In this document: piece by piece, positions 37,104-45,548 of the stretch | Numbering within the stretch: position 1 is the stretch's first letter | Layout: every line of letters begins with the position of its first letter | The notes under the pieces: generated by a model | What the model saw: only the letters and a program-made list of their open reading frames with translations | Database searches by the model: none | Told to the model about the DNA's origin: nothing | Translations under genes and position numbers: made by a program | Origin: Thermanaeromonas sp. C210 | GTDB lineage: Bacteria; Bacillota; DSM-521; Neomoorellales; Neomoorellaceae | Length of the DNA stretch: 64,000 nt | Assembly (NCBI RefSeq): GCF_013167955.1 | Contig: NZ_BLWF01000003.1 | Span: forward strand, 434,001-498,000 | Reading direction: 5' to 3'

Positions 37104-37556
37104 TTGGCGGAATTCGAGCCCAAAATAGTAGCCTTTTGCTGTTACTACTGCGCCTATTCGGCGGCCGACCTTGCCGGTTCCCTGCGCCTCCAGTACCCGG
37201 CCAACGTGCGCCTGATCGAGTTCCCCTGCACCGGAAAGGTAGACGTAAGAGTCCTCCTGGGGGCCTTCGAAGAAGGAGCCGACGGTGTATATGTGGCCGG
37301 CTGCCTCGAGGGGGACTGTCACTTCCTCAAGGGCAACATCCGGGCCAGAAAGCGGGTGGAATACACCAAAAAACTCCTTGACGAAATCGGCATCGGGGGC
37401 GAGCGCCTGGAAATGTACAACTTATCCAGCTCCATGGGGCCGCGCTTTGCCGAAATCGCCCGGGAATTCACCGAAAGAATTAAAAGCCTGGGGCCCAGTC
37501 CCCTGAACCGGGGTTATTTCCCCACAAAGGAAGAAAAGGCGGGTGAGCAAACGTGA
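37104..37556 (+). CDS. mvhD: MvhD-like [2Fe-2S] electron-transfer subunit
   Basis: 150 residues of the MvhD/FrhD family. Conserved cysteines appear in VAFCCYYCAYSAADLAG, EFPCTGKVD and AGCLEGDCHFLKGN. In methanogens MvhD links the Mvh hydrogenase to HdrA; no hydrogenase is encoded here, so it most likely links HdrA to MetFV. Start TTG 37104, two bases after the hdrA stop; its end overlaps metV by 4 bases. Confidence 0.9.
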   Translation: MAEFEPKIVAFCCYYCAYSAADLAGSLRLQYPANVRLIEFPCTGKVDVRVLLGAFEEGADGVYVAGCLEGDCHFLKGNIRARKRVEYTKKLLDEIGIGGERLEMYNLSSSMGPRFAEIAREFTERIKSLGPSPLNRGYFPTKEEKAGEQT

Positions 37557-38221
37557 TTGTAGCGGAACCCAAGCCTCTAGCGGAGGTAGCAGACCTGATC
37601 GGGGAGGCCCGCAAGATTCTGGTAGTGGGCTGTGGGGGCTGTGTCACGGTTTGCCTGGCCGGGGGGGAAAAAGAGACCGGAATCCTGGCCGCCAGCCTGC
37701 GCATGCTGCGCAAGAAAGAAGGGAAGAGCCTGGAAACCGTAGAAGTAACCCTCACTCGCCAGTGCGACCCCGAATACGTGCAACTCCTGGATAAATACGT
37801 AACGGAAGATGTGGAATGTATCGTTTCCCTGGCCTGCGGGGTGGGCGTCCAGTTCCTGGCCGAGCGCTTTAACAAATGGGTGGTGCCGGCCCTCAATACC
37901 AAGTTCGCCGGGGGCGCCGTAGAACACGGGGTGTGGGAGGAGCGCTGCGGGCTATGCGGCGAATGCATCCTCCATAAGACAGGCGGTATCTGCCCCATAA
38001 TCCGCTGCTCCAAAAGCCTGCTGAACGGCCCCTGCGGCGGTTCCCAGGGAGGCAAATGTGAAGTAAATCCTGACATTCCCTGTGCCTGGCAACTTATCTA
38101 CGAGCGCCTGAGCGCCTTGGGCAAGCTTGACCTCCTCCTGGAGATTCAGCCGCCCAAGGACTGGTCTAAAGCCCGCGACGGCGGCCCGCGCAAAGTGGTA
38201 CGAGAGGATGTGAGGATGTAA
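37553..38221 (+). CDS. metV: MetV, zinc/FeS partner of methylene-THF reductase
   Basis: 222 residues. The C-terminal half has the MetV cysteine set (CGLCGECILHKTGGICPI, CSKSLLNGPCGGSQGGKCE, IPCAW), which holds FeS/Zn sites; the N-terminal half carries GCGGCVTVCLAGG. MetV forms the core heterodimer with MetF in acetogens that lack the RnfC2 subunit type. GTG 37553; the stop shares one base with the metF start. Confidence 0.9.
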   Translation: MIVAEPKPLAEVADLIGEARKILVVGCGGCVTVCLAGGEKETGILAASLRMLRKKEGKSLETVEVTLTRQCDPEYVQLLDKYVTEDVECIVSLACGVGVQFLAERFNKWVVPALNTKFAGGAVEHGVWEERCGLCGECILHKTGGICPIIRCSKSLLNGPCGGSQGGKCEVNPDIPCAWQLIYERLSALGKLDLLLEIQPPKDWSKARDGGPRKVVREDVRM

Positions 38222-39150
38222 TGGGCTTGAAAACGGAGAGCAGACTGGAGCGCCTCCTTTCCCAGGGCCATTTCGTGGTAAGCGGCGAGATCGGACCGCC
38301 CAAACACGCCTCGCCCGAAGGCATCCTGCACCATGCCGAGCTCCTCAAAGACTATGTGGATGCGGCCAACCTGACCGACAACCAGACGGCCATTGTACGC
38401 ATGTCCAGTATGGCTGCCGCCGTACACGTGCTGCGGGCCGGAGTAGAGCCCATCATGCAGATGACCGTACGGGACCGCAACCGGATCGCCCTGCAGAGCG
38501 ATCTCCTAGGGGCCTACAGCCTGGGCATCCGTAACGTCCTCTGCCTCACAGGGGACCACCAGTCCTTCGGCAACCACCCTACGGCGAAGAACGTCCATGA
38601 TGTCGACTCCATCCAGCTCCTGAAGATCGTCAAGGATATGCGGGACGACCGAAAATTTGCCTGCGGGGAAGAAATCAAGGAGCATGAGCCACGCTTTTTC
38701 ATCGGGGCCGCAGCCAATCCCTTTGCCGACCCCTTTGAATTCCGGGTCCTCCGCCTGGAGAAAAAGATCAAGGCCGGAGCCGACTTTATCCAGACCCAAT
38801 GTATTTTCGATATGGAGCGCTTTGAACGCTTTATGGCCCTGGTCAGGGAGCGCGGCCTCCACAAGAAAGCTTATATCCTGGCCGGCGTCATGCCCCTCAA
38901 GTCGGCCAAGGCCGCCCGGTACATGCAAAAATCCGTGGCGGGCATGGTCGTCCCCGACGAGATCGTGGCCCGCATGGAAAAGGCCTCCGACCCCCGGACC
39001 GAGGGAGTGGCCATATGCGTTGAACAGATCAAGCACCTGCGAACTATCGAAGGAGTGGCCGGGGTCCACATCATGGCCGTCATGTGGGAAGACATCATTC
39101 CCATCATTGTGAAAGAGGCCGGTTTGTATCCACGGCCTTCAGCCCATTAA
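38221..39150 (+). CDS. metF: 5,10-methylenetetrahydrofolate reductase
   Basis: 309 residues, FAD-binding TIM barrel making methyl-THF for AcsE. Visible are the N-terminal GEIGPPKHASPE segment, LTDNQTAIVRMS and the folate/flavin segment NVLCLTGDHQS. It is the last gene of the pathway operon. With HdrABC-MvhD-MetV it forms the six-subunit complex described in Moorella, in which the exergonic methylene-THF reduction is thought to be coupled to a second electron acceptor. Confidence 0.95.
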   Translation: MGLKTESRLERLLSQGHFVVSGEIGPPKHASPEGILHHAELLKDYVDAANLTDNQTAIVRMSSMAAAVHVLRAGVEPIMQMTVRDRNRIALQSDLLGAYSLGIRNVLCLTGDHQSFGNHPTAKNVHDVDSIQLLKIVKDMRDDRKFACGEEIKEHEPRFFIGAAANPFADPFEFRVLRLEKKIKAGADFIQTQCIFDMERFERFMALVRERGLHKKAYILAGVMPLKSAKAARYMQKSVAGMVVPDEIVARMEKASDPRTEGVAICVEQIKHLRTIEGVAGVHIMAVMWEDIIPIIVKEAGLYPRPSAH

Positions 39151-39254
39151 ACCTTTGCCCCACCTCTTCCCGCCCGCCATGTGGAAGGTGTACTCTTTTA
39201 CCCGTCCGGGCATATACTGATAGGGAGGAGTACCTCCACCGGGGAGGGGTTTTT

Positions 39255-40076
39255 GTGCGCAATTCCAGGCTGGAATCCCATATTTTGGCCTCCGTTGACG
39301 AGCTGGTCCAGTGCGCAATTGCCGTGGGCCTCAAAGAGGGCGAGGAAAGGGAAGAAGCTATAGCCCGGGGAGTGGAATTGGTCCGGCAGATGGGCGATCT
39401 CCTGGTGGAAGCCCTGGAAGGTCGCACCCAACATATGCGGGCTTTACTGGAACAACTGGTGGCCCAGCGGCTGCCCGACCGCAAGATCCTGCAGAGCTTC
39501 GGCACCTTTTCCCGTGACCTGGAGGAGATCATCGACCGGGGCATTGCCGCCTACAGGGCCGGCCTAACGGCCCCGCCACAGGCAAGCCCCCGGGAAGAGC
39601 CGGCGGGGGCTGGAGAGAGCGGTCCGGCAGAAGAGGGTGAGGCCGTAACGGGTGAAGGCGAGGACGGCGAAGATGAAACGTACGATCTCCTTGAATCCGC
39701 CCAAGAGGAGGTCGAGAAGGCGCCTGCGGCCGAAGAGGCAGGGCCTTCAGCCCCCTTGCCCTCCGCGGATGCGGAGCCTTCATCTCCTCCGGAGCCCGGA
39801 TCCTGGCGCAACCTGCGCCTAGCCCTGGAAAGGGCCTATCCCGGCGAAGAAATAAAAGAAAATGTGGCGGTAAGGGGGGGCAAGCTGGCCTACTTTCTGC
39901 CCCGCCTGGGACTGGGATTTGAAATAGGCACCTGGCCCCCCGACTGGCGGAAGGACTTCTTTTTCCGCCAGGCCGGGATCGAGGTAGTAAAGGTGGCCGC
40001 CGAGGAGCTGCGGAATCCCTTTACCCTGGCCCATAAACTGCGGCGCATGAGACCGTTCCTGGCCCGCAACCGCTAA
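39255..40076 (+). CDS. Hypothetical protein with helical N-domain, acidic linker and conserved C-domain
   Basis: 273 residues from GTG 39255 (GGGGAGGGG just upstream); a longer frame from 39084 only overlaps metF and lacks a ribosome site. Residues 1-110 are helical and charged, 115-205 form a Pro/Glu/Ala-rich low-complexity linker, and 205-273 form a compact domain (WRNLRLALERAYPGEE, YFLPRLGLGFEI, PPDWRKDFFFRQAGIEVVKV) reminiscent of a nuclease- or DUF-like fold that I cannot name. It is followed by a strong GC-rich inverted repeat. Confidence 0.65.
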   Translation: MRNSRLESHILASVDELVQCAIAVGLKEGEEREEAIARGVELVRQMGDLLVEALEGRTQHMRALLEQLVAQRLPDRKILQSFGTFSRDLEEIIDRGIAAYRAGLTAPPQASPREEPAGAGESGPAEEGEAVTGEGEDGEDETYDLLESAQEEVEKAPAAEEAGPSAPLPSADAEPSSPPEPGSWRNLRLALERAYPGEEIKENVAVRGGKLAYFLPRLGLGFEIGTWPPDWRKDFFFRQAGIEVVKVAAEELRNPFTLAHKLRRMRPFLARNR

Positions 40077-40082
40077 AGGCTC

Positions 40083-40122
40083 GTCTGGCTCCGGGGCATC
40101 ACGGGCGTCCCCGGAGCCAGAC
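40083..40122 (+). terminator. GC-rich inverted repeat, probable terminator
   Basis: GTCTGGCTCCGGGG and its exact complement around a 12-base loop. It lacks a clear T-run, so it may act weakly or stabilise the 3' end. Confidence 0.5.
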
Positions 40123-40263
40123 GTCTCCCTTCCTTAAGGGGAGGCAGCCAGCGCCTGCTAGCGTAGACTTGGTGCAAAGCCTGAGGCATGGCTTAAAGCC
40201 CGGCTATAAAAAAGTCGCGCTCCCCGCTCCCAAAAGCTTTCTCCGCCCATCACCTCGCCCCAG

Positions 40264-40452
40264 TATTCTTTGCCTACCGACCGGTACGCCGGACAGCATA
40301 AGGACCCGGACTATGTCCACCGGCCGGCGGACTGGATCTGGCGGGAGTAGCAGGAATTCGCGCGGTACGAGAAGTACCGGCTGGCCCTGCTTCTCCTGGT
40401 GGCGGCGCGGTTCGGGTTTTACCGCCGGGCGGCGACCCTGGTAAGAAAATGA
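40264..40452 (+). pseudogene. Decayed small ORF with in-frame TAG
   Basis: Reading from 40264 gives protein-like sequence YSLPTDRYAGQHKDPDYVHR, PADWIWRE, then TAG at 40348, then QEFARYEKYRLALLLLVAA and GFYRRAATLVRK ending in TGA. The composition on both sides of the TAG looks like one continuous helical protein. No start codon is apparent. Decay is the simplest reading; I have no evidence for stop-codon recoding. The remaining bases of 40123-40566 show nothing else. Confidence 0.4.
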
Positions 40453-40566
40453 TGCGGCGCGGTCTGCCCCTTCCCGGGGCGGTGGAGGGCATGAAAGCAA
40501 GGGCGTGAAACCCCCTGCCCGAAAGTACCACGCTGGGCCGTAATTCGCCTGGAACCGCAGAAGCGC

Positions 40567-40712
40567 GTGGTAGATACTACCACGAACGGCAATAGAGGGA
40601 GTAGTACACCTTTCGGGGGCCATTTTGCCCAGCTATTGTTACGATCTTGTATTTTTTCGTGTTCCTGATGGGTTCTGCCCTATCAATTACAGGTTTGCTT
40701 CTGTAAGATTAT
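40567..40712 (-). repeat. Dispersed 145-base repeat, copy B
   Basis: Reverse complement of this stretch aligns over its full length with 5701-5845; see copy A. One end is a 17-base perfect hairpin sequence (GTGGTAG ATA CTACCAC). No transposase is next to this copy. Confidence 0.6.
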
Positions 40713-40731
40713 ACCTCAGCCCCGGAAGGTA

Positions 40732-40761
40732 TTGACACGTCTGCTTTCGTGATGCTAAAAT
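40732..40761 (+). promoter_or_regulatory. Sigma-A promoter of the T-box leader
   Basis: TTGACA (40732-40737), 18-base spacer, TAAAAT (40756-40761). Confidence 0.78.
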
Positions 40762-40768
40762 AGCGCTA

Positions 40769-41049
40769 CAAGCCTTTAAGTACCCTCAAAGGCCGTGAAG
40801 GGGAAAGTAGGCGGCCTGGCGGTTTTCAGCGAGCCGGGGACGGTGAGAGCCCGGCAACCGCGAGCCGACCGAAAGCCACCCCGGAGCTTCCTGCCGAACG
40901 GCTTCTCACACCCAGAAGCCCAGTAGGCCAGGACGGAGGAGCCCCGTTAAAGGCCAGGCGCCTTTTTGAGGCGCGCCGAGGTGGGCCGTCCAGGCCAAAA
41001 AGGGTGGTACCGCGGGAAAGCCTCCCGTCCCTTGGGGACTGGAGGCTTT
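40769..41049 (+). promoter_or_regulatory. T-box riboswitch, probably alanine-specific
   Basis: The invariant T-box sequence AAGGGTGGTACCGCGG is at 41000-41015. Stem I carries the AGTA loop-E half (GGGGAAAGTAGGC), the AGCGAGCC and GGTGAGAGCC apical motifs, and the specifier side CCGAAAGCCACCCC. If the codon is GCC, followed by the usual purine, the sensed tRNA is tRNA-Ala; AGC (Ser) would be followed by C and is less likely. The terminator is 41017-41049 (AAAGCCTCC...GGAGGCTTT, then TAATATTTCTT). Uncharged tRNA would favour the antiterminator and expression of alaR-alaT. Confidence 0.87.
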
Positions 41050-41088
41050 AATATTTCTTACGCCCCGTAACAGGGAGGGAGGGGAAAC

Positions 41089-41571
41089 ATGCGGTCGAAA
41101 ATACTCCGCCTTTTAGAGGGCAACAGCCGTCTTTCGGCCAAGGAAATAGCCGTCATGTTGGGGCTGCCCCCCGACCAGGTGGCCCAGGAGATTTCCCGTA
41201 TGGAAGAGGAAAGGATTATCTTGGGCTATTCTACCCTTATCAACTGGGAGAAGGCGGGGGAGGAACAGGTAGCGGCCCTCATTGATGTAAAAGTAGCCCC
41301 CCAACAGGACGTCGGCTTCGACGAAGTAGCAGCCCGCATCTACCGCTATCCGGAAGTAAAGTCCGTTTTTCTAATGTCGGGCGGGTATGACCTGTCCGTC
41401 CTGGTTCAGGGCAAGAGTTTAAAGGAGGTGGCCGACTTCGTGGCCCGGAAGCTGGCTACCCTGGAGCATGTGCAGAGTACCGTCACCCATTTTATTTTAA
41501 AGCGCTATAAACAGGACGGCATCATCTTCGACGACCCGGAAGCCGATCGCAGGCAGGTGGTGCAGCCGTGA
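41089..41571 (+). CDS. alaR: Lrp/AsnC-family regulator AlaR-like
   Basis: 160 residues: N-terminal winged helix (GNSRLSAKEIAVMLGL, VAQEISRMEEERIILGY) and C-terminal RAM ligand-binding domain (GGYDLSVLVQGKSLKEVADFV). It overlaps the aminotransferase start by 4 bases (GTGA), the same pair arrangement as alaR-alaT (yugG-yugH) of Bacillus subtilis. The symbol is by that synteny and by the alanine T-box. ATG 41089 follows GGGAGGGAGGGG. Confidence 0.8.
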   Translation: MRSKILRLLEGNSRLSAKEIAVMLGLPPDQVAQEISRMEEERIILGYSTLINWEKAGEEQVAALIDVKVAPQQDVGFDEVAARIYRYPEVKSVFLMSGGYDLSVLVQGKSLKEVADFVARKLATLEHVQSTVTHFILKRYKQDGIIFDDPEADRRQVVQP

Positions 41572-42779
41572 CCGTAACCGGCCGTTTTGATCCTGAAAAA
41601 TTTATCTCGCCCGTAGTCAAAGGCCTTCAGCCCTCCGGGATTCGGCGCTTTTTCGAGCTGGTGGCCAATACTCAAGGGGTCATCTCCTTGGGAGTGGGTG
41701 AGCCGGATTTCGTCACCCCCTGGCATATCCGAGCGGCCTGCGTAGAGTCCCTGGAGAGAGGTTACACCATGTACAGCTCCAATTACGGCACCCCCGAACT
41801 CCGGCGGGCCATTGCAGAGTATCTGGAAGAGCGCTTCGGCCTCTCCTATCACCCGGAAAAGGAGATCCTGGTGACCATAGGGGCGAGCGAAGCGGTGGAC
41901 CTGGCCCTCCGTACCATCCTCTGCCCCGGCGACGAGGTGCTCATCCCCGAACCGTGTTACGTTTCTTATCAGCCCGTCACCCAGTTGTGTGGGGGCGTAC
42001 CCGTGATGGTGCCGACGAGCCGCACCAGGGACTTCATCATCAGCGCTGGGGAATTGGAAAAGTACATTACTCCCAGGACCAAGGCCCTGGTCCTCTGCTA
42101 CCCCAACAATCCGACGGGTGCGGTACTGGGGCGGGAGGATATGCTCGCCATTGCCCGCCTGGTAGAACAGTACAACCTTGTGGTGGTGGCGGACGAAATT
42201 TACGCCGAACTGCGCTACGACGGCCCGCCCGTATCCTTTGCTTCTCTGCCGGGCATGCAGGAGCGCACCCTTCTGATCAGCGGCTTTTCCAAAGCCTTTG
42301 CCATGACCGGCTGGCGCATAGGATACGTAGCGGCCCATCCCGAATTCCTGGCCGCCATGGTGAAGATTCACCAGTACACTATTCTCTGCGCCCCTATTAT
42401 GAGCCAGATGGCGGCCCTGGAGGCCCTGCGCAACGGGCGGTCCGATGTGGACCGGATGGTGGAGCAGTACGACCAGCGGCGGCGATTGGTGGTAAGCCGC
42501 CTTAGGGAAATGGGGCTGGACTGCTTTGAGCCCCGCGGCGCCTTCTACGTCTTCCCCTCCATTACCGTAACCGGCCTGACGTCGGAAGAATTTGCCTCCC
42601 GGCTTTTACAGGAGGAGCGGGTAGCTGTGGTGCCGGGCGGCGCCTTCGGCCCCAGCGGGGAAGGCTTCATCCGCTGTTCCTACGCGGCCTCCTTGCAGGA
42701 ACTTACCGAGGCCCTCAACAGGATGGAGCGCTTCGTAGCCCGCCAAATGAAATACCCCAAGGCGGCGGCCACCGGCTAA
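41568..42779 (+). CDS. alaT: PLP aminotransferase, probable alanine transaminase AlaT
   Basis: 403 residues, fold type I, AspAT family subgroup I-gamma. PLP contacts: GASEAVDLALR, YPNNPTGAV, DEIYAELRY, and the Schiff-base lysine in SGFSKAFAMTGWRIGY; the substrate carboxylate arginine is in FIRCSY. Direct T-box control by an apparent Ala specifier supports an alanine-forming role from pyruvate and glutamate. Aromatic or aspartate activity cannot be excluded from sequence. Confidence 0.85.
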   Translation: MTVTGRFDPEKFISPVVKGLQPSGIRRFFELVANTQGVISLGVGEPDFVTPWHIRAACVESLERGYTMYSSNYGTPELRRAIAEYLEERFGLSYHPEKEILVTIGASEAVDLALRTILCPGDEVLIPEPCYVSYQPVTQLCGGVPVMVPTSRTRDFIISAGELEKYITPRTKALVLCYPNNPTGAVLGREDMLAIARLVEQYNLVVVADEIYAELRYDGPPVSFASLPGMQERTLLISGFSKAFAMTGWRIGYVAAHPEFLAAMVKIHQYTILCAPIMSQMAALEALRNGRSDVDRMVEQYDQRRRLVVSRLREMGLDCFEPRGAFYVFPSITVTGLTSEEFASRLLQEERVAVVPGGAFGPSGEGFIRCSYAASLQELTEALNRMERFVARQMKYPKAAATG

Positions 42780-42785
42780 AACCGC

Positions 42786-43604
42786 CTAGCGGACCAGGTG
42801 TTTAACCGTAATATTTACGGCCTTCACCGGCAGGGAAGTCATCTCCTCGATCCCTGCCTTCACTTTTTTTTGGGCCGCCAGCAGGAAGGGCCTCCAGTCC
42901 ATACCGTAACGTCCCGTCACTTCAATGTGGAGAATGAGACCGGCGGGAGTATTTTCTACATGGACCCGGGGGTCCGACAGGGCTTCGTTCTTCACCAGGT
43001 GGGCGGCCAGCTGTTCGATTACGCTGTTGGCCACGTAGAAATGTCCCCAGATATTAAAAGTGGGTCGCACTATAGTTTGCTCTACCCAGAGATTCTTGCT
43101 CTTGCCCGGCTGGGCGTGGCGCCGCCGCAGAAAGGTACGGAGGGGCTCGATGAAGGGCCCTTTGAACCTGGGCTTGACTTCTACCGTCGGGACCGGGATT
43201 ACGTGCTTGCCCATGCGCTTGCGGATTTGCTGGGCCCGGGCAATCTCCCGCGGGGTAGCCACCTCGGTGATATCGATAAACAGGCCGGGCTCGGGCAATT
43301 CGAGATTCTCGGCAATGCGGCGGGCCATCTCCCGGGAGGTGCTGATGAGGAGAATCCGGGAGGGCGCCAGGGCGGCGATTTGCTTCTTAACTTCGGCCGC
43401 ATGCTGGGGGTCGAGGAACAAGGCCGTCTTGATGGCTCCAACGCGGGTGGGTTGTTCCTTGGCCGACACCCCGGCGAGGATACGGCTTCCCCGTATTAAG
43501 AGCCCGTCGTCGATAATGAGGTCGGTCTGGTAATCATGGGCCACGGCCAGCGCCCGGTGACTTTTGCCGGTGCCGCTGGGACCGATAAAGGCGATAACTT
43601 CCAT
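42786..43604 (-). CDS. P-loop protein with C-terminal Asp23/Gls24-like domain
   Basis: 272 residues. Starts MEVIAFIGPSGTGKSHRAL, a Walker A for nucleotide binding, with DLIIDDGLLIRG as a likely Walker B-like strand. Residues about 185-272 (FYVANSVIEQLAAHLV, HVENTPAGLILHIEVTGRYG, LPVKAVNITVKHLV) resemble Asp23/Gls24 envelope-stress domains. The combination is unusual to me, and no function is assigned. ATG 43604 has AGGAGG 10 bases upstream; the frame extends to 43712 without such a site. Its 3' end is 6 bases from alaT on the opposite strand. Confidence 0.72.
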   Translation of the reverse strand: MEVIAFIGPSGTGKSHRALAVAHDYQTDLIIDDGLLIRGSRILAGVSAKEQPTRVGAIKTALFLDPQHAAEVKKQIAALAPSRILLISTSREMARRIAENLELPEPGLFIDITEVATPREIARAQQIRKRMGKHVIPVPTVEVKPRFKGPFIEPLRTFLRRRHAQPGKSKNLWVEQTIVRPTFNIWGHFYVANSVIEQLAAHLVKNEALSDPRVHVENTPAGLILHIEVTGRYGMDWRPFLLAAQKKVKAGIEEMTSLPVKAVNITVKHLVR

Positions 43605-43913
43605 ATAAAAAGAGCCTCCTCGCACCCGGGACCCATAACGGACCCCTAAAAAGGGCGGACGGCCACGGGCCTCTTCCGGCCGGGTAGGTGAGAAATATGC
43701 GGCGGGATCCACCGGGTGATGGTACCCGACGTATCCCCGGTTTTAAGACGGTGATTTAGCCCATGAACGAGCAACTTGAGCCGAGCGAAAGCTAAATCAC
43801 CCCCGGCCAAGAGGTGGGGATTGCTCAGCTGATGGTCCCCCTTGGACCTGCCCCCCCTGGCCGTGCTATAATAAATCCCAGAGGAACCCTGTGCAGGGTA
43901 GGAGGGAACCAGG
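43605..43913. other. Intergenic region: IS-end-like hairpin element and dnaD promoter
   Basis: GGTGATTTAGC (43755-43765) and GCTAAATCACC (43792-43802) form an 11-bp inverted repeat, followed by CCCCGGCCAAGAGGTGGGGAT and GCTCAG; this resembles the right ends of IS200/IS605-type elements, and a diverged match lies at 18561-18602. Before dnaD, TTGGAC (43842) and TATAAT (43867-43872) are 19 bases apart, a usable but long promoter. Confidence 0.4.
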
Positions 43914-44681
43914 ATGCCTGCATCCCGCCGGTGGCCGGCCGACCTTCTGGCCACCTTGTTTGAAGACGGCCTTGTGACCATTCCCAGCCCTTTACTTCAA
44001 TATTATACCCGCCTCGGCCTCTTAGAGATAGAGGTTATGGTCATTATCCACCTGTTGCGGTGCCGGCAAATCGAGCACGACCGCTTTCCATCTCCGGAGA
44101 AGCTCAGCCAGTACCTATCTATAGATAGTGAAGAAGCCAAAAACGTCCTCGCCGGACTCATGGAGAAACAGCTCATTACCGTGGAGCCCTACTATAACCC
44201 GGACACCGGCCGCTGGTTCAATGCCTTCTCCTTACGCAACCTGTGGCACCGCCTGGTGGAGGTCATGGCTGTCGAGGGCGGGGGCCTTACCCCCAGGGAA
44301 CCGAATTCCTTACCCCCCGAGGACCGCACCGCCATCTCCGAAACGGGCCTTGGCGAGATTTACCGGACCTTTGAAAAGGAGTTCGGGCGTCCCCTGTCGC
44401 CCTTCGAGAGCAGCCAGATTGCCGACTGGTATCAAAATCCTGATCTCAAACCCGAATTGATCATCGAGGCTTTAAAAAGGGCCGTTTTGCGCGGGGCCCT
44501 TAATTTTCGCTACATCGATTCCATCTTGAAGGATTGGCTGCGCCACAACATCCGCACGGTCCAGGAGGCCGTCGCCTATGACGAACGCCTGCTGAGGCAG
44601 AGGCCGGGTAAGAAAAGACGCGCGGAACTTCCCACCGAGGATAAATACCGCGAACTCTACCGCCTGGAACCGGGAAAATAA
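43914..44681 (+). CDS. DnaD-domain replication initiation protein
   Basis: 255 residues. N-terminal winged-helix (LGLLEIEVMVIIHLLRC, then SPEKLSQYLSIDSEEAKNVL) and the C-terminal DnaD/DnaB-like domain about residues 150-210 (FEKEFGRPLSPFESSQIADWY and YIDSILKDWL, the YxxxILxxW motif). DnaD helps load the replicative helicase at origins and restart sites. It is directly followed by a DnaC/DnaI-like loader. ATG 43914 follows TAGGAGGGAACC. Confidence 0.9.
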   Translation: MPASRRWPADLLATLFEDGLVTIPSPLLQYYTRLGLLEIEVMVIIHLLRCRQIEHDRFPSPEKLSQYLSIDSEEAKNVLAGLMEKQLITVEPYYNPDTGRWFNAFSLRNLWHRLVEVMAVEGGGLTPREPNSLPPEDRTAISETGLGEIYRTFEKEFGRPLSPFESSQIADWYQNPDLKPELIIEALKRAVLRGALNFRYIDSILKDWLRHNIRTVQEAVAYDERLLRQRPGKKRRAELPTEDKYRELYRLEPGK

Positions 44682-44699
44682 AGGGGAGGGACTGGCCCT

Positions 44700-45521
44700 G
44701 TGCAGAAACTGCGAATACCTGCCGAATTGTTACAACGACCGTCTACCGCCGCCGAAGCCGGACCTTCGGCTTCCCATGGATCCCCCCCTCCTTCCTGTTC
44801 GGAGTGCGGTGACAGGGGAATAGTCCTTCGCGACGGCCGCGCCTACCGCTGCAAGTGTATGCAGATCAAGGCCTGGCATAACCGGCTTCGTTCCGCTCAC
44901 CTCACTCCTCACCTCAGCCGCCACACTTTCGCCAGCTTCGACCTGCGTTATTATTCCCGGCACCGTTACGACGAGCTGACAGGGACCACCTACTACGAAG
45001 CGGCCCGCCGCTGCTTGGAGGCCTGCAAGCAGTTCGTCAACCAATACGTCCAGGGAGAGGCGCCGCGGGGACTCTTCATCTTCGGGCCGGTGGGCAGCGG
45101 CAAGACCTTTCTGGCTGCAGCCGTGGCCAACGCCCTTACGGCCATGCACCAGGAAGTGCTCTTTGTGGTCGTGCCCGACCTCCTGGATGAGATCCGCGCC
45201 ACCTACGACCGGCGCCCGGAAGTAGAAAGCCCCACCGAACAGGAGCTCCTCACCACGGCCCGGGACGCGCCGGTCTTAATCCTGGACGACCTGGGAGCCC
45301 ATAACTATACCGAGTGGACGCGCAACAAAATATTCTCCCTAATCAACTACCGTTTAATCCACGACCTGCCTGCCATCATCACCAGCAACCTGGATTTGAA
45401 GCAGCTGGAAGAATATCTGGGCGAGCGTACCACGTCACGCTTGCTCCAGCTCTGCCGGTCCTATCACCTGCCGGTGGAGCAGGACATACGCTACATCCTA
45501 AGCAGAGAAGGGCGCCGCTAA
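44700..45521 (+). CDS. DnaC/DnaI-like helicase loader ATPase
   Basis: 273 residues. An N-terminal zinc site (CSECGDRGI...CKC), then AAA+ motifs: Walker A FGPVGSGKTFLAAAVA, Walker B VLILDDLG, sensor 1 PAIITSN. This is the DnaI/DnaC pattern of primosomal helicase loaders. GTG 44700 lies 18 bases after the dnaD stop, so the two are one operon. Confidence 0.9.
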   Translation: MQKLRIPAELLQRPSTAAEAGPSASHGSPPPSCSECGDRGIVLRDGRAYRCKCMQIKAWHNRLRSAHLTPHLSRHTFASFDLRYYSRHRYDELTGTTYYEAARRCLEACKQFVNQYVQGEAPRGLFIFGPVGSGKTFLAAAVANALTAMHQEVLFVVVPDLLDEIRATYDRRPEVESPTEQELLTTARDAPVLILDDLGAHNYTEWTRNKIFSLINYRLIHDLPAIITSNLDLKQLEEYLGERTTSRLLQLCRSYHLPVEQDIRYILSREGRR

Positions 45522-45541
45522 AGGGCGCCCAATTTTTGCGT
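45509..45541 (+). terminator. Terminator of the dnaD-dnaC operon
   Basis: GGGCGCC, six-base loop, GGCGCCC, then AATTTTTG. The stem begins inside the last codons of the loader gene. Confidence 0.8.
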
Positions 45542-45548
45542 CAACTTA

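Noticed and set aside
40204-40623. A 139-codon minus-strand frame over the decayed ORF and the repeat.
   Set aside because: Pro/Arg/Gly-rich shadow composition; the plus strand reads as protein instead.
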